A DNA stretch of 36,001 nucleotides from an uncultured Marinobacter sp. (GTDB taxonomy: Bacteria > Pseudomonadota > Gammaproteobacteria > Pseudomonadales > Oleiphilaceae): NCBI RefSeq assembly GCF_947259545.1, contig NZ_CAMYMK010000001.1, positions 1 to 36,001 of the forward strand, in the 5' to 3' direction. The notes under the pieces were generated by a model, which was given only the letters and a program-made list of their open reading frames with translations, ran no database searches and was not told where the DNA came from. This document shows, in pieces, positions 11,989 to 20,724 of the stretch. How positions within the stretch are numbered: the stretch's first letter is position 1; every line of letters begins with the position of its first letter. A program made the translations under genes and the position numbers.

Positions 11989-12023
11989 CGCGCCATTATG
12001 GCGCGAAGGCTCACATCAAACAA
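11989..12023 (-). promoter_or_regulatory. Malic enzyme promoter with palindromic operator over the -10
   Basis: On the minus strand TTGTTT (12018-12023) and CATAAT (11995-12000) are 17 bases apart. The -10 hexamer lies inside a near-perfect palindrome, CGCGCCAT-T-ATGGCGCG (11989-12005). A protein bound there would block RNA polymerase. The predicted transcript start is about 60 bases before the ATG. Confidence 0.5.
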
Positions 12024-12109
12024 GGGCCGATTGCACACTTACTGATCAGTCAATAGGGCAAACTGCTTATAGATGAAGGCTGAGCGAACCCGGCGAGAGA
12101 TTCAGACAT

Positions 12110-12137
12110 AAAAAAAGCGCCATTGCAGGCGCTTTTT
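12110..12137 (-). terminator. Intrinsic terminator of rpmE
   Basis: The stem AAAAAGCGCC (12112-12121) pairs with GGCGCTTTTT (12128-12137) around a 6-base loop. On the minus strand a seven-T run ends at 12110. It is 17 bp past the rpmE stop. Confidence 0.88.
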
Positions 12138-12154
12138 CTGTACCAAGAGCTGAA

Positions 12155-12376
12155 TCAGCCCTTCTTGCCACCGATGCGGCCACCGAAACGCTTCTGGAAA
12201 CGGTCAATACGGCCACCGGTATCCATCACTTTCTGCTTGCCGGTATAGAACGGATGGCACTGTGAGCAGACGTCCAGCTGCAGGTCATGCCCGATGGTGG
12301 AGCGTGTTTTAATGACATTACCGCAGGAACAGGTAGCGGTGATGTCTTCGTACTTGGGGTGGATACCTTCTTTCAT
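12155..12376 (-). CDS. rpmE: 50S ribosomal protein L31 (zinc-binding form)
   Basis: Small protein of the large ribosomal subunit, 73 residues. The four cysteines of the zinc-binding form are present as Cys16, Cys18, Cys37 and Cys40 (TCSCGN and [11 protein letters not shown]), so this is the Zn-containing rather than the Zn-free paralogue. The family start [10 protein letters not shown] and the C-terminal [12 protein letters not shown] are intact. The ribosome site AGAGG is 6 bases before the ATG. It is monocistronic, with its own terminator, and divergent from priA across a 263-bp gap (12377-12639) in which I could not place promoters with confidence. Confidence 0.97.
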   Translation of the reverse strand: MKEGIHPKYEDITATCSCGNVIKTRSTIGHDLQLDVCSQCHPFYTGKQKVMDTGGRIDRFQKRFGGRIGGKKG

Positions 12377-12639
12377 GGCGAACCTCTGTCGGTCATGCCG
12401 CTACCTGATCGCGGGAGCTTTTTTCACTCCAGGCGCCAGGCACCGCATATTTGAATCAATTGAGAAGACGGGGCACAATCATGCCCTGCCGGAAACAGAC
12501 CGCGAATCTTACTTGCAAACGCCACGGCAGGCAAGTCCCAACCCGGGGCAATCAGCCCAATACATCGCACGGACCGGTGCGCAGGCAAAACCAAGGATAC
12601 GCAAATACCGTGACAGCCTCACCACAGCGGAGTTCCAGT

Positions 12640-14820
12640 GTGCGAGAACGCTCCCCGCTAACCGCGCGCATAGCCCTCAACCGTCCCTTGAGAAGGCTCT
12701 TTGACTACCGGATTCCCGATAACCTGACGCTTGAACCAGGTCAACGCGTGAACGTTCCGTTTGGCAGGCAGTCCGCAACCGGCCTCGTCGTCGAAACCGG
12801 CGTAAAGCCCCCCCGGGGAATCACCCTCAAACCCATCCATTCCGCATACGAGCCCTGGCCAGCGCTACCCACGGAAACCTTCCAGTTACTGACCTGGGCA
12901 TCGGACTACTACCAACACCCTCTCGGGGAATGCCTGTTTACCGCCCTACCCCCAGCCCTGAGGCGTGGCAGGCCCGCATCAGAAAAGCAGGATACCTGGT
13001 GGAAAGCGATTGCCGGCCCGGAAGCCCTTGCGGGAAACGCCCACCGCCAGAAAGCACTACTGGCATGGCTGCGGAGGCACCCGCAGGGTGCGAGCACCTC
13101 TAACCTGACCGCGGCCGGCTTCACCCGGGAGCAAATCAGGACGCTGCAGAAACGGGAACTCATAAAGGAAACAGAGGCCGTTGCAGCCCCCAAAAATCCT
13201 GAAGAAAATGAGCAACCGGGACCAAGCCTCTCTCCAGCCCAACAGCAAGCTGCAGACCAGATTCCCGGCCCCCATGCGGGCTTCAGCGCTTCCCTTCTGT
13301 ATGGCATCACCGGAAGCGGCAAAACCGAGCTTTACCTGCACTATCTGAAACAGCAGTTAAGCGCCTCGGCCCAGGCATTGGTGCTGGTACCTGAAATCAA
13401 CCTTACCCCCCAGACTGTGGCCAGATTTCAACGCTACTTCGGCCAACGCATTGTCGTCTGGCATTCAGCCCTGAATGATGGCGAGCGCCTGTCCACCTGG
13501 TTGAAGATCCGCAATGGCGAGCCCGTCATCCTGATCGGCACCCGCTCTGCCGTCCTACTTCCCTTTACCAGGCTACAAACGATCGTTGTGGACGAGGAAC
13601 ACGACAGCTCCTACAAGCAGGGGGAAGGCTTTCGCTATTCCGGGCGAGACATGGCGGTCTACCGTGCGCACTTGAATCAGTGCCCGGTCATTCTTGGCTC
13701 AGCGACGCCATCCCTTGAGTCCTATCACAACGCGCTTACCGGGAAATACCGGCTCATCAGGCTCGAGGAGCGGGCCGGTAACGCGAAACCACCCTCTATC
13801 AGCCTCCTGGACATTCGCAGCCGACCGCTGGAAGGTGGCCTGTCCCGCCCCGCAATACAGGCGATTGAAAGGTGTCTGACCGATGGACAACAAGCCCTGG
13901 TGTTCGTCAACAGGCGTGGCTTTGCGCCGGTCATGATGTGTTTCGATTGCGGCCACATGGTGGAATGCCCGCGCTGCGACACACGCCTGACCTACCATCG
14001 CCGGGACCGCGCCATGCGCTGTCACCACTGCGATTACCAGACTGCCGCCACGGAACACTGCCCCAAATGCCAGAGCGACGCTTTCAAACCCGTTGGGCAG
14101 GGTACGGAAAGAACCGAGGATATATTGGCTTCGGCATTCCCCGAGACGCCGGTGGTCCGCGTGGACAGGGACAGCACCCAACGCAAGGGCAGCATCCAGG
14201 GCATTCTCAAAAAAGTGAACACCGGAGAGCCCTGCGTTCTGGTTGGCACCCAGATGCTCGCCAAAGGCCATGACTTCCCGAACGTTACCCTGGTTGTCGT
14301 AGTCAACGCCGACGGAGGCCTGTTCAGTGTGGACTTTCGCGCGCCGGAACAGCTCATCCAGACCCTGCTACAGGTAAGCGGCCGCGCGGGCCGAGGCGAG
14401 AAGTCCGGCCAGGTACTGGTGCAGACCTGCCACAGCGATCACCCCATACTGAAATCGTTGCGCCAGGGTCACTACCTCACTCTCGCCGATCAGCTGCTGA
14501 CGGAAAGGGAAGCCGGTCAGTTTCCCCCGTTCCGCGCGATGGCCATTTTCCGCGCCGAAGCGGACTCCATGGCCAAAAGCCTGGAACTGTTGGACAGGAT
14601 CAAGCCACAGGCCAATGTCCCTGGCATTGAAATCTGGGGGCCACTCCCCGCACTGATCGCCAGACGCGCCGACCGCCACCGAGCCCAACTGGTACTGTCC
14701 TGCGACAACCGAAAGCGCCTGAACCATGTACTGAGTCACCTTTGCCAGAGCCTTGACCAGCAAAAACTGCCCTCGGGCGTAAAGTGGATGATCGATGTCG
14801 ATCCGCAAGAGACCGGCTGA
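12640..14820 (+). CDS. priA: Primosomal replication-restart helicase PriA
   Basis: 3'-to-5' DNA helicase that recognises abandoned forks and starts reloading of DnaB. From a GTG at 12640 it is 726 residues, the usual size. The N-terminal DNA-binding domain opens RIALNRPLRRLFDYRIP. Walker A GITGSGKT is at about 222-229 and DEEH at 318-321. Eight zinc cysteines lie in four CxxC pairs at 434/437, 443/446, 461/464 and 474/477. Helicase motif VSGRAGRGEKSGQVLVQT follows. The frame is open back to 12451, but the first 63 codons are low-complexity and unlike PriA. The GTG at 12640 has GGAG 7 bases upstream and fits the family start. Confidence 0.95.
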   Translation: MRERSPLTARIALNRPLRRLFDYRIPDNLTLEPGQRVNVPFGRQSATGLVVETGVKPPRGITLKPIHSAYEPWPALPTETFQLLTWASDYYQHPLGECLFTALPPALRRGRPASEKQDTWWKAIAGPEALAGNAHRQKALLAWLRRHPQGASTSNLTAAGFTREQIRTLQKRELIKETEAVAAPKNPEENEQPGPSLSPAQQQAADQIPGPHAGFSASLLYGITGSGKTELYLHYLKQQLSASAQALVLVPEINLTPQTVARFQRYFGQRIVVWHSALNDGERLSTWLKIRNGEPVILIGTRSAVLLPFTRLQTIVVDEEHDSSYKQGEGFRYSGRDMAVYRAHLNQCPVILGSATPSLESYHNALTGKYRLIRLEERAGNAKPPSISLLDIRSRPLEGGLSRPAIQAIERCLTDGQQALVFVNRRGFAPVMMCFDCGHMVECPRCDTRLTYHRRDRAMRCHHCDYQTAATEHCPKCQSDAFKPVGQGTERTEDILASAFPETPVVRVDRDSTQRKGSIQGILKKVNTGEPCVLVGTQMLAKGHDFPNVTLVVVVNADGGLFSVDFRAPEQLIQTLLQVSGRAGRGEKSGQVLVQTCHSDHPILKSLRQGHYLTLADQLLTEREAGQFPPFRAMAIFRAEADSMAKSLELLDRIKPQANVPGIEIWGPLPALIARRADRHRAQLVLSCDNRKRLNHVLSHLCQSLDQQKLPSGVKWMIDVDPQETG

Positions 14821-14834
14821 GACAGACCGGCTTT

Positions 14835-14863
14835 TTGCTTGCAGCGCCACTTTCCGCGATAAT
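14835..14863 (+). promoter_or_regulatory. Candidate argS promoter
   Basis: TTGCTT (14835-14840) is 17 bases from GATAAT (14858-14863), lying 14-43 bp past the priA stop and about 70 bp before the argS ATG. The -10 matches 5 of 6 and the -35 matches 3 of 6, with ideal spacing. Confidence 0.55.
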
Positions 14864-14932
14864 ACCCGCCTTCGATTCCCGGCGGCTTCCCGCCTTATTC
14901 CAATTCTCTTGTAAACCGAGTCGTCCGACAGC

Positions 14933-16618
14933 ATGAAAGAGACCGTATCCGATCTGCTCCAGTCTGCACTGGCCACACTGCAGTCCGAAGGCACCCTGCC
15001 AGCGGACCAGTCATTCACTCCACAGGTGGGCAACACTAAGGACAAGTCCCATGGTGACTATGCCTGCAATATCGCCCTTGTGGCTGCCAAGGCAGCGGGA
15101 TGCCCGCCACGACAGCTGGCCGAAGCCCTGGTGAAGCGACTTCCGGAGAGTTCGGCCGTGGAGAAGGTGGAAATCGCAGGCCCCGGCTTCATCAACTTTT
15201 TCATGAGCACCGCCAGCGCGTTTGAGGTGGTCAACACCATTCTGGAAGAAGCGGGTCAGTTTGGCCGTAACCAGAGCGGCCAGGATGAAAAGGTGCAGGT
15301 GGAATTCGTATCCGCCAACCCGACGGGCCCGCTGCATGTGGGTCATGGCCGTGGCGCAGCCATCGGCGACTGCCTGTGCCGTCTGCTGGAAGCCAACGGC
15401 TACGATGTCACCCGGGAATTCTATTACAACGACGCCGGCGCCCAGATCAATAATCTCGCGCTGTCGGTACAGTCACGAGTTAAAGGGCTGACACCTGACG
15501 ATGAAAATTGGCCTGCCGACGGCTACCGTGGTGATTACATCGTTGATGTTGCCAAGGCTTATCTTGCACGCGAGACCGTAACTGCGGATGACCGGGAAGT
15601 CACCGGCAAGGCTGATCCGGAAGATATGGACGCCATTCGCGAGTTCGCCGTGGCCTACCTGCGCCGGGAACAGGACCTGGACCTCAAGGCCTTTGGCGTC
15701 GAATTTGACGTCTACTTCCTGGAATCTTCCCTGTATGAAGAAGGCAAAGTGGAAGCTACCGTGAAGCGCCTGCAGGAGAACGGCTATACCTACGAACACG
15801 AAGGCGCCCTGTGGCTGAAGACCACGGAATTCGGTGACGACAAGGATCGCGTCATGCGCAAGAAGGATGGTGGCTACACCTACTTCCTGCCGGACGTGGC
15901 CTACCATCTCGACAAATGGCAACGCGGCTTCACCACGGTGATTAATGAACAGGGGGCCGATCACCACTCCACGGTCACCCGCGTCCGTGCTGGCCTGCAG
16001 GCACTGAAAGCCGGCATACCCAGTGGCTGGCCGGATTATGTCCTGCACCAGATGGTAATGGTGACCCGCTCCGGGCAGGAAGTAAAAATCTCGAAACGTG
16101 CCGGAAGCTACGTCACCGTGCGCGACCTGATTGATGAAGTGGGTCGGGATGCCACCCGGTTCTTCCTGGCCGCTCGCCGGGTGGACTCCCAATTGACCTT
16201 CGACATCGACCTGGCTCGCTCCCAGACCAATGAAAACCCGGTCTATTACATTCAGTATGCCCATGCCCGCATCTGCAGCGTACTGCGCAAGCTGGCTGAG
16301 GAAGGGGTAAACCGGGGCTGGAACGAGTGTCAGGGCGACCTGTCGTTGCTGACCCTGGATGAGGAAAAGGAATTGGCCAATCAGCTGGCCAAATACCCGG
16401 AACTGATCGTCAACTCCGCTGCCCAGCGGGAACCGCACCATCTGACTCATTACCTGCGGGACCTGGCGGGACAGTTCCACACCTACTACAACGCCCACAA
16501 GGTGTTGATTGAGGATACCGCCATCCGGGATGCCCGCATCAGCCTGTATCTGGCAGTTCGTCAGGTCATCGCTAATGGCCTGGATCTGCTGGGCGTCAGC
16601 GCGCCGGAAGAAATGTAA
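14933..16618 (+). CDS. argS: Arginyl-tRNA synthetase
   Basis: Class I aminoacyl-tRNA synthetase charging tRNA-Arg. The 561-residue protein has the ArgS additional domain at the N-terminus. The HIGH signature appears as HVGH (135-138) within [14 protein letters not shown]. The KMSKS-type loop is KISKR (385-389) in [12 protein letters not shown]. The anticodon-binding domain runs from [15 protein letters not shown] to the [14 protein letters not shown] end. The length is typical. A SPOR-domain gene follows 18 bp downstream, probably co-transcribed, an arrangement shared with Pseudomonas. Confidence 0.97.
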   Translation: MKETVSDLLQSALATLQSEGTLPADQSFTPQVGNTKDKSHGDYACNIALVAAKAAGCPPRQLAEALVKRLPESSAVEKVEIAGPGFINFFMSTASAFEVVNTILEEAGQFGRNQSGQDEKVQVEFVSANPTGPLHVGHGRGAAIGDCLCRLLEANGYDVTREFYYNDAGAQINNLALSVQSRVKGLTPDDENWPADGYRGDYIVDVAKAYLARETVTADDREVTGKADPEDMDAIREFAVAYLRREQDLDLKAFGVEFDVYFLESSLYEEGKVEATVKRLQENGYTYEHEGALWLKTTEFGDDKDRVMRKKDGGYTYFLPDVAYHLDKWQRGFTTVINEQGADHHSTVTRVRAGLQALKAGIPSGWPDYVLHQMVMVTRSGQEVKISKRAGSYVTVRDLIDEVGRDATRFFLAARRVDSQLTFDIDLARSQTNENPVYYIQYAHARICSVLRKLAEEGVNRGWNECQGDLSLLTLDEEKELANQLAKYPELIVNSAAQREPHHLTHYLRDLAGQFHTYYNAHKVLIEDTAIRDARISLYLAVRQVIANGLDLLGVSAPEEM

Positions 16619-16636
16619 GACAGGAATCGTCAGGAT

Positions 16637-17278
16637 ATGCCCCGAGACTACGCCCGCAAGAATCCTAAAGGCAAGGCAGCCGCCACGCTCCGCAAGGCCC
16701 CCAGGAGCCAGAGGAGCAGCAAACCGGCACGCCCGCGGCCTGAGCAGCGAACACCGGCTCGAGGGCAACAGGGCGGCCTGTCCCTTAAATGGATTCTGTC
16801 CCTGGCAGCGGTCGGAGGTTTCATTGGCTTTATTGTCTACCTCAACTCGCTGCCTGCGCCGACTCCAACCCAGCAGACCAGCGGGCCGGCACCGGCGACA
16901 CCACCAGCCGAGGAGCAGGAAGCCGCAGCAGGCGAGGAAGCCAAGCAACGGTACCGCTTTTACGAGATGCTTCCGGAGAGCGAAGTGGTGCCGCCCAAAG
17001 TGGAGGAATACACTCCCGGGCCGACGAAGCAGAGTTACACCTACCTGATCCAGTCTGGCTCGTTCCGTAGTCAGAAAGATGCTGAGCGCCAGCGAGCGCA
17101 GATTGCGTTCCAGGGCCTGCGGGCCAATGTCCAGCGCATTGATCTGGATAACGGCAGCGTCTGGTACCGGGTCAATGTGGGGCCGTTCAATTCCCGCAGT
17201 CAGATGAACTCCGCCATCGATAAACTGGTGTCGATCAACATAGAGCCATTGGTGCGCAAAATCCCCAAGGAGGGCTGA
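16637..17278 (+). CDS. ftsN: FtsN-like SPOR-domain cell-division protein
   Basis: Bitopic inner-membrane protein, 213 residues. A basic cytoplasmic tail (1-45) precedes one span at about 52-69 (ILSLAAVGGFIGFIVYL). A Pro/Ala/Glu-rich periplasmic linker follows, then the segment RYRFYEMLPESEVVPP (about 105-120) seen in FtsN-type proteins. A SPOR domain (about 134-208, YTYLIQSGSFRSQKDAERQR to IEPLVRKIP) binds glycan strands lacking stem peptides. It sits between argS and hslVU, where Pseudomonas carries its FtsN-like SPOR protein. The role in activating septal synthesis is inferred from the family and context. Confidence 0.8.
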   Translation: MPRDYARKNPKGKAAATLRKAPRSQRSSKPARPRPEQRTPARGQQGGLSLKWILSLAAVGGFIGFIVYLNSLPAPTPTQQTSGPAPATPPAEEQEAAAGEEAKQRYRFYEMLPESEVVPPKVEEYTPGPTKQSYTYLIQSGSFRSQKDAERQRAQIAFQGLRANVQRIDLDNGSVWYRVNVGPFNSRSQMNSAIDKLVSINIEPLVRKIPKEG

Positions 17279-17325
17279 TTGGCCCTCTTTGCATGACTGC
17301 CCGATCAGCATGCAGCCCTACTGCC

Positions 17326-17353
17326 CTTGAAAAAAAACCACTCGCCTCCATAA
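17326..17353 (+). promoter_or_regulatory. Heat-shock (sigma-32) promoter of hslVU
   Basis: CTTGAAA (17326-17332) matches the sigma-32 -35 element exactly. After 13 bases CTCCATAA (17346-17353) matches CCCCATNT at most positions. It lies 40 bp before the hslV ATG. hslVU is a classic sigma-32 regulon member, so site and target agree. Confidence 0.8.
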
Positions 17354-17392
17354 CTGCTGAATACTGTTTTCTATCAGGCAACTGGAGCCCAC

Positions 17393-17923
17393 ATGACTAC
17401 CATACTTTCCGTCAGGCGCGATGACGAAGTCGCCATGGGTGGCGATGGCCAGGTTTCCCTCGGCAATACCGTAATGAAAGGAAATGCACGCAAGGTTCGC
17501 CGCCTGTATAACGGCAAGGTACTGGCAGGATTCGCCGGCGGGACCGCCGATGCATTCACCTTGTTCGAACGATTCGAGGCCCAACTGGAAAAACACCAGG
17601 GCAACCTGACACGGGCAGCGGTTGAGCTGGCCAAGGACTGGCGAACGGACCGCGCCCTGCGCCGGCTCGAAGCCCTCCTGGCAGTGGCCGACAAAACCGC
17701 GTCACTGATCATTACCGGTAACGGCGACGTCATCGAACCGGAACAGGGGCTGATTGCTATCGGCTCCGGCGGCCCATTTGCACAGGCCTCGGCGCGCGCC
17801 CTGCTTGAGAACACCGACCTGAAAGCCAGAGACATTGTGGAAAAAGGCCTGGATATCGCGGCCGACATCTGCATCTACACCAACCACAATCGCACCCTTG
17901 AAGTGCTTTCCGCCAACGACTGA
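17393..17923 (+). CDS. hslV: ATP-dependent protease peptidase subunit HslV (ClpQ)
   Basis: Proteasome-like peptidase that forms double hexamers capped by HslU. The 176-residue protein starts MTTILSVRR; removal of Met1 exposes Thr2, the N-terminal nucleophile. [21 protein letters not shown] and [17 protein letters not shown] are hallmark segments, with Lys (MKGNARK) and the [14 protein letters not shown] loop in place. The ribosome site is GGAG before the ATG. It is followed 12 bp later by hslU in one operon behind the sigma-32 promoter. Confidence 0.97.
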   Translation: MTTILSVRRDDEVAMGGDGQVSLGNTVMKGNARKVRRLYNGKVLAGFAGGTADAFTLFERFEAQLEKHQGNLTRAAVELAKDWRTDRALRRLEALLAVADKTASLIITGNGDVIEPEQGLIAIGSGGPFAQASARALLENTDLKARDIVEKGLDIAADICIYTNHNRTLEVLSAND

Positions 17924-17935
17924 TTCGGAGCAACC

Positions 17936-19264
17936 ATGTCTGCAATGACTCCCCGTGAGATCGTTCACGAACTTAACAAGCACATCGTAGGTCAGGAAGA
18001 AGCCAAGCGGGCGGTTGCCATTGCGCTGCGGAACCGCTGGCGTCGCATGCAGCTGGACAGCAGCCTGCGCGAGGAAATCACTCCCAAGAACATCCTGATG
18101 ATCGGCCCCACCGGCGTCGGTAAAACCGAGATTGCCCGCCGTCTGGCGAAACTGGCCGACGCCCCCTTCCTGAAAGTGGAAGCCACCAAGTTTACGGAAG
18201 TGGGCTATGTAGGCAGGGACGTGGAGTCCATCATCCGCGACCTGGCGGACATGGCAGTTAAAATGCTTCGCGAGAAAGAGAAGAAACTCCATGAGCACCG
18301 TGCGCTGGATGCGGCGGAAGAGCGTATTCTGGACGCCCTGCTGCCCCCGGCCCGGGATTTCAAGGAAGACAGCCAGCGTACCGAGGATTCGTCCACGCGC
18401 CAGTTATTCCGCAAAAAACTGCGGGAAGGCGAACTGGATGACAAGGAGATCGAGATCGATCTTCGTAGCGGCGGCGCGGGCGTTGAGATCATGGCCCCCC
18501 CGGGCATGGAAGAGATGACCAGCCAATTGCAGAACATGTTCTCCAACATGTCTTCGGACAAGCGCAAGACCCGCAAGATGAAAGTGGCGGATGCTCTGAA
18601 GCAGGTTCAGGACGAAGAAGCCGCGAAGCTGGTGAACGAGGAAGAAATCAAGCAGAAGGCGGTCCAGTCCGTCGAGCAGAACGGCATCGTATTTATCGAT
18701 GAGATCGACAAGGTCGCCAAACGCTCCGAGAATACGTCGTCCGATGTGTCCCGTGAAGGCGTACAGCGCGACCTGCTGCCACTGATCGAAGGCAGCACTG
18801 TCAGCACCAAATACGGTACTGTCCGCACCGATCATATTCTGTTTATTGCCTCTGGCGCATTCCATCTGTCCAAGCCGTCAGACCTGATTCCAGAACTTCA
18901 GGGCCGCTTGCCTATCCGGGTTGAGCTGCAGGCACTGACTCCGGATGACTTCAAGCGCATCCTGACCGAGCCGGATGCCTCGCTGGTGCAGCAATACGAG
19001 GCACTGATGGGTACGGAAGGCGTGAAACTGACGTTCGCGGAAGATGCCATCACCCGGATTGCCGAAGTTGCATGGAAAGTGAACGAAACTACCGAGAACA
19101 TCGGTGCGCGCCGCCTGCACACAGTGCTCGAGCGCCTGCTCGAGAGCCTCTCCTATGAAGCCGGTGACAAAGTCACTGACGGCTTTGAGGTAACAGCAGC
19201 GTTCGTGGATGAGAAGCTTGGGGAATTGGCGGAAGATGAGGATCTAAGCCGCTATATACTCTGA
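17936..19264 (+). CDS. hslU: ATPase subunit HslU (ClpY)
   Basis: AAA+ unfoldase that feeds substrates to HslV. It has 442 residues. Walker A GPTGVGKT is at 57-64. The pore loop GYVG (90-93) sits in the segment [16 protein letters not shown]. An intermediate I-domain rich in charged helices covers about 110-240. Walker B IVFIDEID has Asp255-Glu256, and the sensor region [17 protein letters not shown] is intact. The C-terminal LSRYIL peptide, which docks on HslV in the family, is present. It is the last gene of the operon, followed by a REP-like hairpin pair. Confidence 0.97.
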   Translation: MSAMTPREIVHELNKHIVGQEEAKRAVAIALRNRWRRMQLDSSLREEITPKNILMIGPTGVGKTEIARRLAKLADAPFLKVEATKFTEVGYVGRDVESIIRDLADMAVKMLREKEKKLHEHRALDAAEERILDALLPPARDFKEDSQRTEDSSTRQLFRKKLREGELDDKEIEIDLRSGGAGVEIMAPPGMEEMTSQLQNMFSNMSSDKRKTRKMKVADALKQVQDEEAAKLVNEEEIKQKAVQSVEQNGIVFIDEIDKVAKRSENTSSDVSREGVQRDLLPLIEGSTVSTKYGTVRTDHILFIASGAFHLSKPSDLIPELQGRLPIRVELQALTPDDFKRILTEPDASLVQQYEALMGTEGVKLTFAEDAITRIAEVAWKVNETTENIGARRLHTVLERLLESLSYEAGDKVTDGFEVTAAFVDEKLGELAEDEDLSRYIL

Positions 19265-19271
19265 TACTGAT

Positions 19272-19356
19272 GTCGGATTACGGCTTTGCCTAATCCGACC
19301 TGCGGGTATGGCGCGCAGTCATATCTGCAGGTTGGATTAGCAAAGCGTGATCCAAC
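19272..19356. repeat. Pair of REP/BIME-like palindromes between convergent genes
   Basis: The first hairpin has GTCGGATTA (19272-19280) pairing with TAATCCGAC (19291-19299). A second, GTTGGATTA (19331-19339) with TGATCCAAC (19348-19356), has one G-T type mismatch. Their loops (CGGCTTTGCC and GCAAAGCG) are related in inverse orientation, so the unit is an inverted couple, as in BIMEs. It lies between the convergent hslU and patatin genes and may end both transcripts. Confidence 0.8.
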
Positions 19357-19378
19357 AATCAGCGGGCACCACTCTTTT

Positions 19379-20623
19379 TTACTCCGCCCGTGAAAAGAGC
19401 TGTGTCACATTCTCCAGACCGCTTGCCAGCTTGCCCTTCTGGGCCTGCTTCTTACGCCCCTTCGCCACATACAACGGCAACATCTCCCCGTACAGACTGG
19501 TACTGATGGTGCGTTGCTCGTCTTCAAGGCGATCACGGCGCAGCTTGATTCCATACTTCGACAGCTTGGGCTCCAACTCGTCCGCACGGGCCAACAGGTC
19601 ACGACGGGTCATCTGGTAGGCATGCTCACACACCATCCGTCGGGACTGGAAGCTGAACACGTTGGAGAAAAACAGCTTGGCATCATCACGGGTTGGCTCA
19701 AACAACAGGATATCCTTATCAGGATAATCCCGCGCATACTGGGCAATACCGGATTGCATGCGGGAATAGACCATGGTCCGGAACATCTGCGACAGTAGAT
19801 TAGGCATACCGGATCGGGTCAGCTCACCCGGCTTCATGGTTCCTGCCCTGACTGCCGCGCTTGCGTCAATCGGCACCTGGGGATTCACCGCAATCACCAG
19901 ATCCGCACCGTCCTCGAATGCCACCGAAGCGTGAAGCCCTTTGCGCAACGTGCCATCCACGTAGTAGCGGCCATCAATGTTTACCGGCACATACAAGCCG
20001 GGAGAGGACATACTGGCCTGTATCGCACGGGAAATCGGCACATGGTCGAAGCCCGGTGCACCGAAACAGACGGCGTCAGTGCTCTCCACATCGGCCGCCA
20101 CGATATAGAGGCTGCGCCTGAGTTGACGGAAATCATTGGTGCGTCCCAGCATGGTGAACGCCCGCTGGAGATATTCGTGCAACCCCTCGTTATCAAACAG
20201 TCCTGCAGGCGCCGCTTGAGCAAGAATGGTCATCGCTTCCAGCAGGCTTTGATCGTAGGGATTATTAATAAAGCGACGAACCGCCGTAGTCAGCAGCCCG
20301 GGCACGGCCAACAGGCGACTGCCAAGCTCGCGAAGAGCTGGGCGATAGAAAACCTCAGGATGGAAGGGATGCACTTCGGCTTCATTGCGCACAAAAATCC
20401 GACACAGCTGCGCGGTGGTCATCTGATTTGCCAGGTTCGCAGCGGCAAAGGAGCCGGCGTTGACCCCCACATAGACGTCAATATCATTGAAATCGAGGCC
20501 GTCCAGAGCCTCATCAAGCGCTCGCAGGGCACCGATTTCATAGATCCCACCCAACGGACCGCCACCTCCCAATGCGAGGCCAATGCGGGGTCTGGGCTTG
20601 ATCTCAGTCGTCACTGACGTCAT
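19379..20623 (-). CDS. Patatin-family protein with Asn in place of the nucleophile Ser
   Basis: The fold is that of patatin-like phospholipases, which hydrolyse acyl esters with a Ser-Asp dyad. The 414-residue protein has the oxyanion-loop motif ALGGGGPLGG (18-26 region), and the dyad Asp is in VDGTLRKG at about residue 223. The expected GxSxG elbow reads GVNAG (53-57), with Asn55 where Ser should be. The codon is AAC on the coding strand. Other parts (SMSSPGLYVPVNIDGRYYVDG) are well preserved, so this does not look like a decaying gene. No signal peptide or membrane span is obvious. It may be a non-hydrolytic binding protein, or Ser58 (AGS) could substitute. The ribosome site GGAAGGGAA precedes the ATG. 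Confidence 0.85.
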   Translation of the reverse strand: MTSVTTEIKPRPRIGLALGGGGPLGGIYEIGALRALDEALDGLDFNDIDVYVGVNAGSFAAANLANQMTTAQLCRIFVRNEAEVHPFHPEVFYRPALRELGSRLLAVPGLLTTAVRRFINNPYDQSLLEAMTILAQAAPAGLFDNEGLHEYLQRAFTMLGRTNDFRQLRRSLYIVAADVESTDAVCFGAPGFDHVPISRAIQASMSSPGLYVPVNIDGRYYVDGTLRKGLHASVAFEDGADLVIAVNPQVPIDASAAVRAGTMKPGELTRSGMPNLLSQMFRTMVYSRMQSGIAQYARDYPDKDILLFEPTRDDAKLFFSNVFSFQSRRMVCEHAYQMTRRDLLARADELEPKLSKYGIKLRRDRLEDEQRTISTSLYGEMLPLYVAKGRKKQAQKGKLASGLENVTQLFSRAE

Positions 20624-20643
20624 ACAGCTTTCCCTTCCGGGTT

Positions 20644-20672
20644 TTTATACGTTTAGTGTCTCAATAAGGTAA
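20644..20672 (-). promoter_or_regulatory. Candidate promoter of the patatin-family gene
   Basis: On the minus strand TTACCT (20667-20672) is 17 bases from TATAAA (20644-20649), about 20 bp before the ATG. The -10 matches 5 of 6 and the -35 matches 3 of 6. The implied leader is short. Confidence 0.35.
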
Positions 20673-20724
20673 CAACCGGTTTTAGAGTCTACACCCTATT
20701 ATTCGAACTTGATTCTGCAACCCC

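Noticed and set aside
14803..14836. ACCGGCT repeated twice at the end of priA, followed by Ts, considered as a terminator
   Set aside because: The two copies are direct, not inverted, so no stem forms.
15473..17311. 612-codon open frame on the minus strand opposite argS and the SPOR gene
   Set aside because: It spans two well-recognised genes on the other strand, and its translation shows only antisense-type composition.
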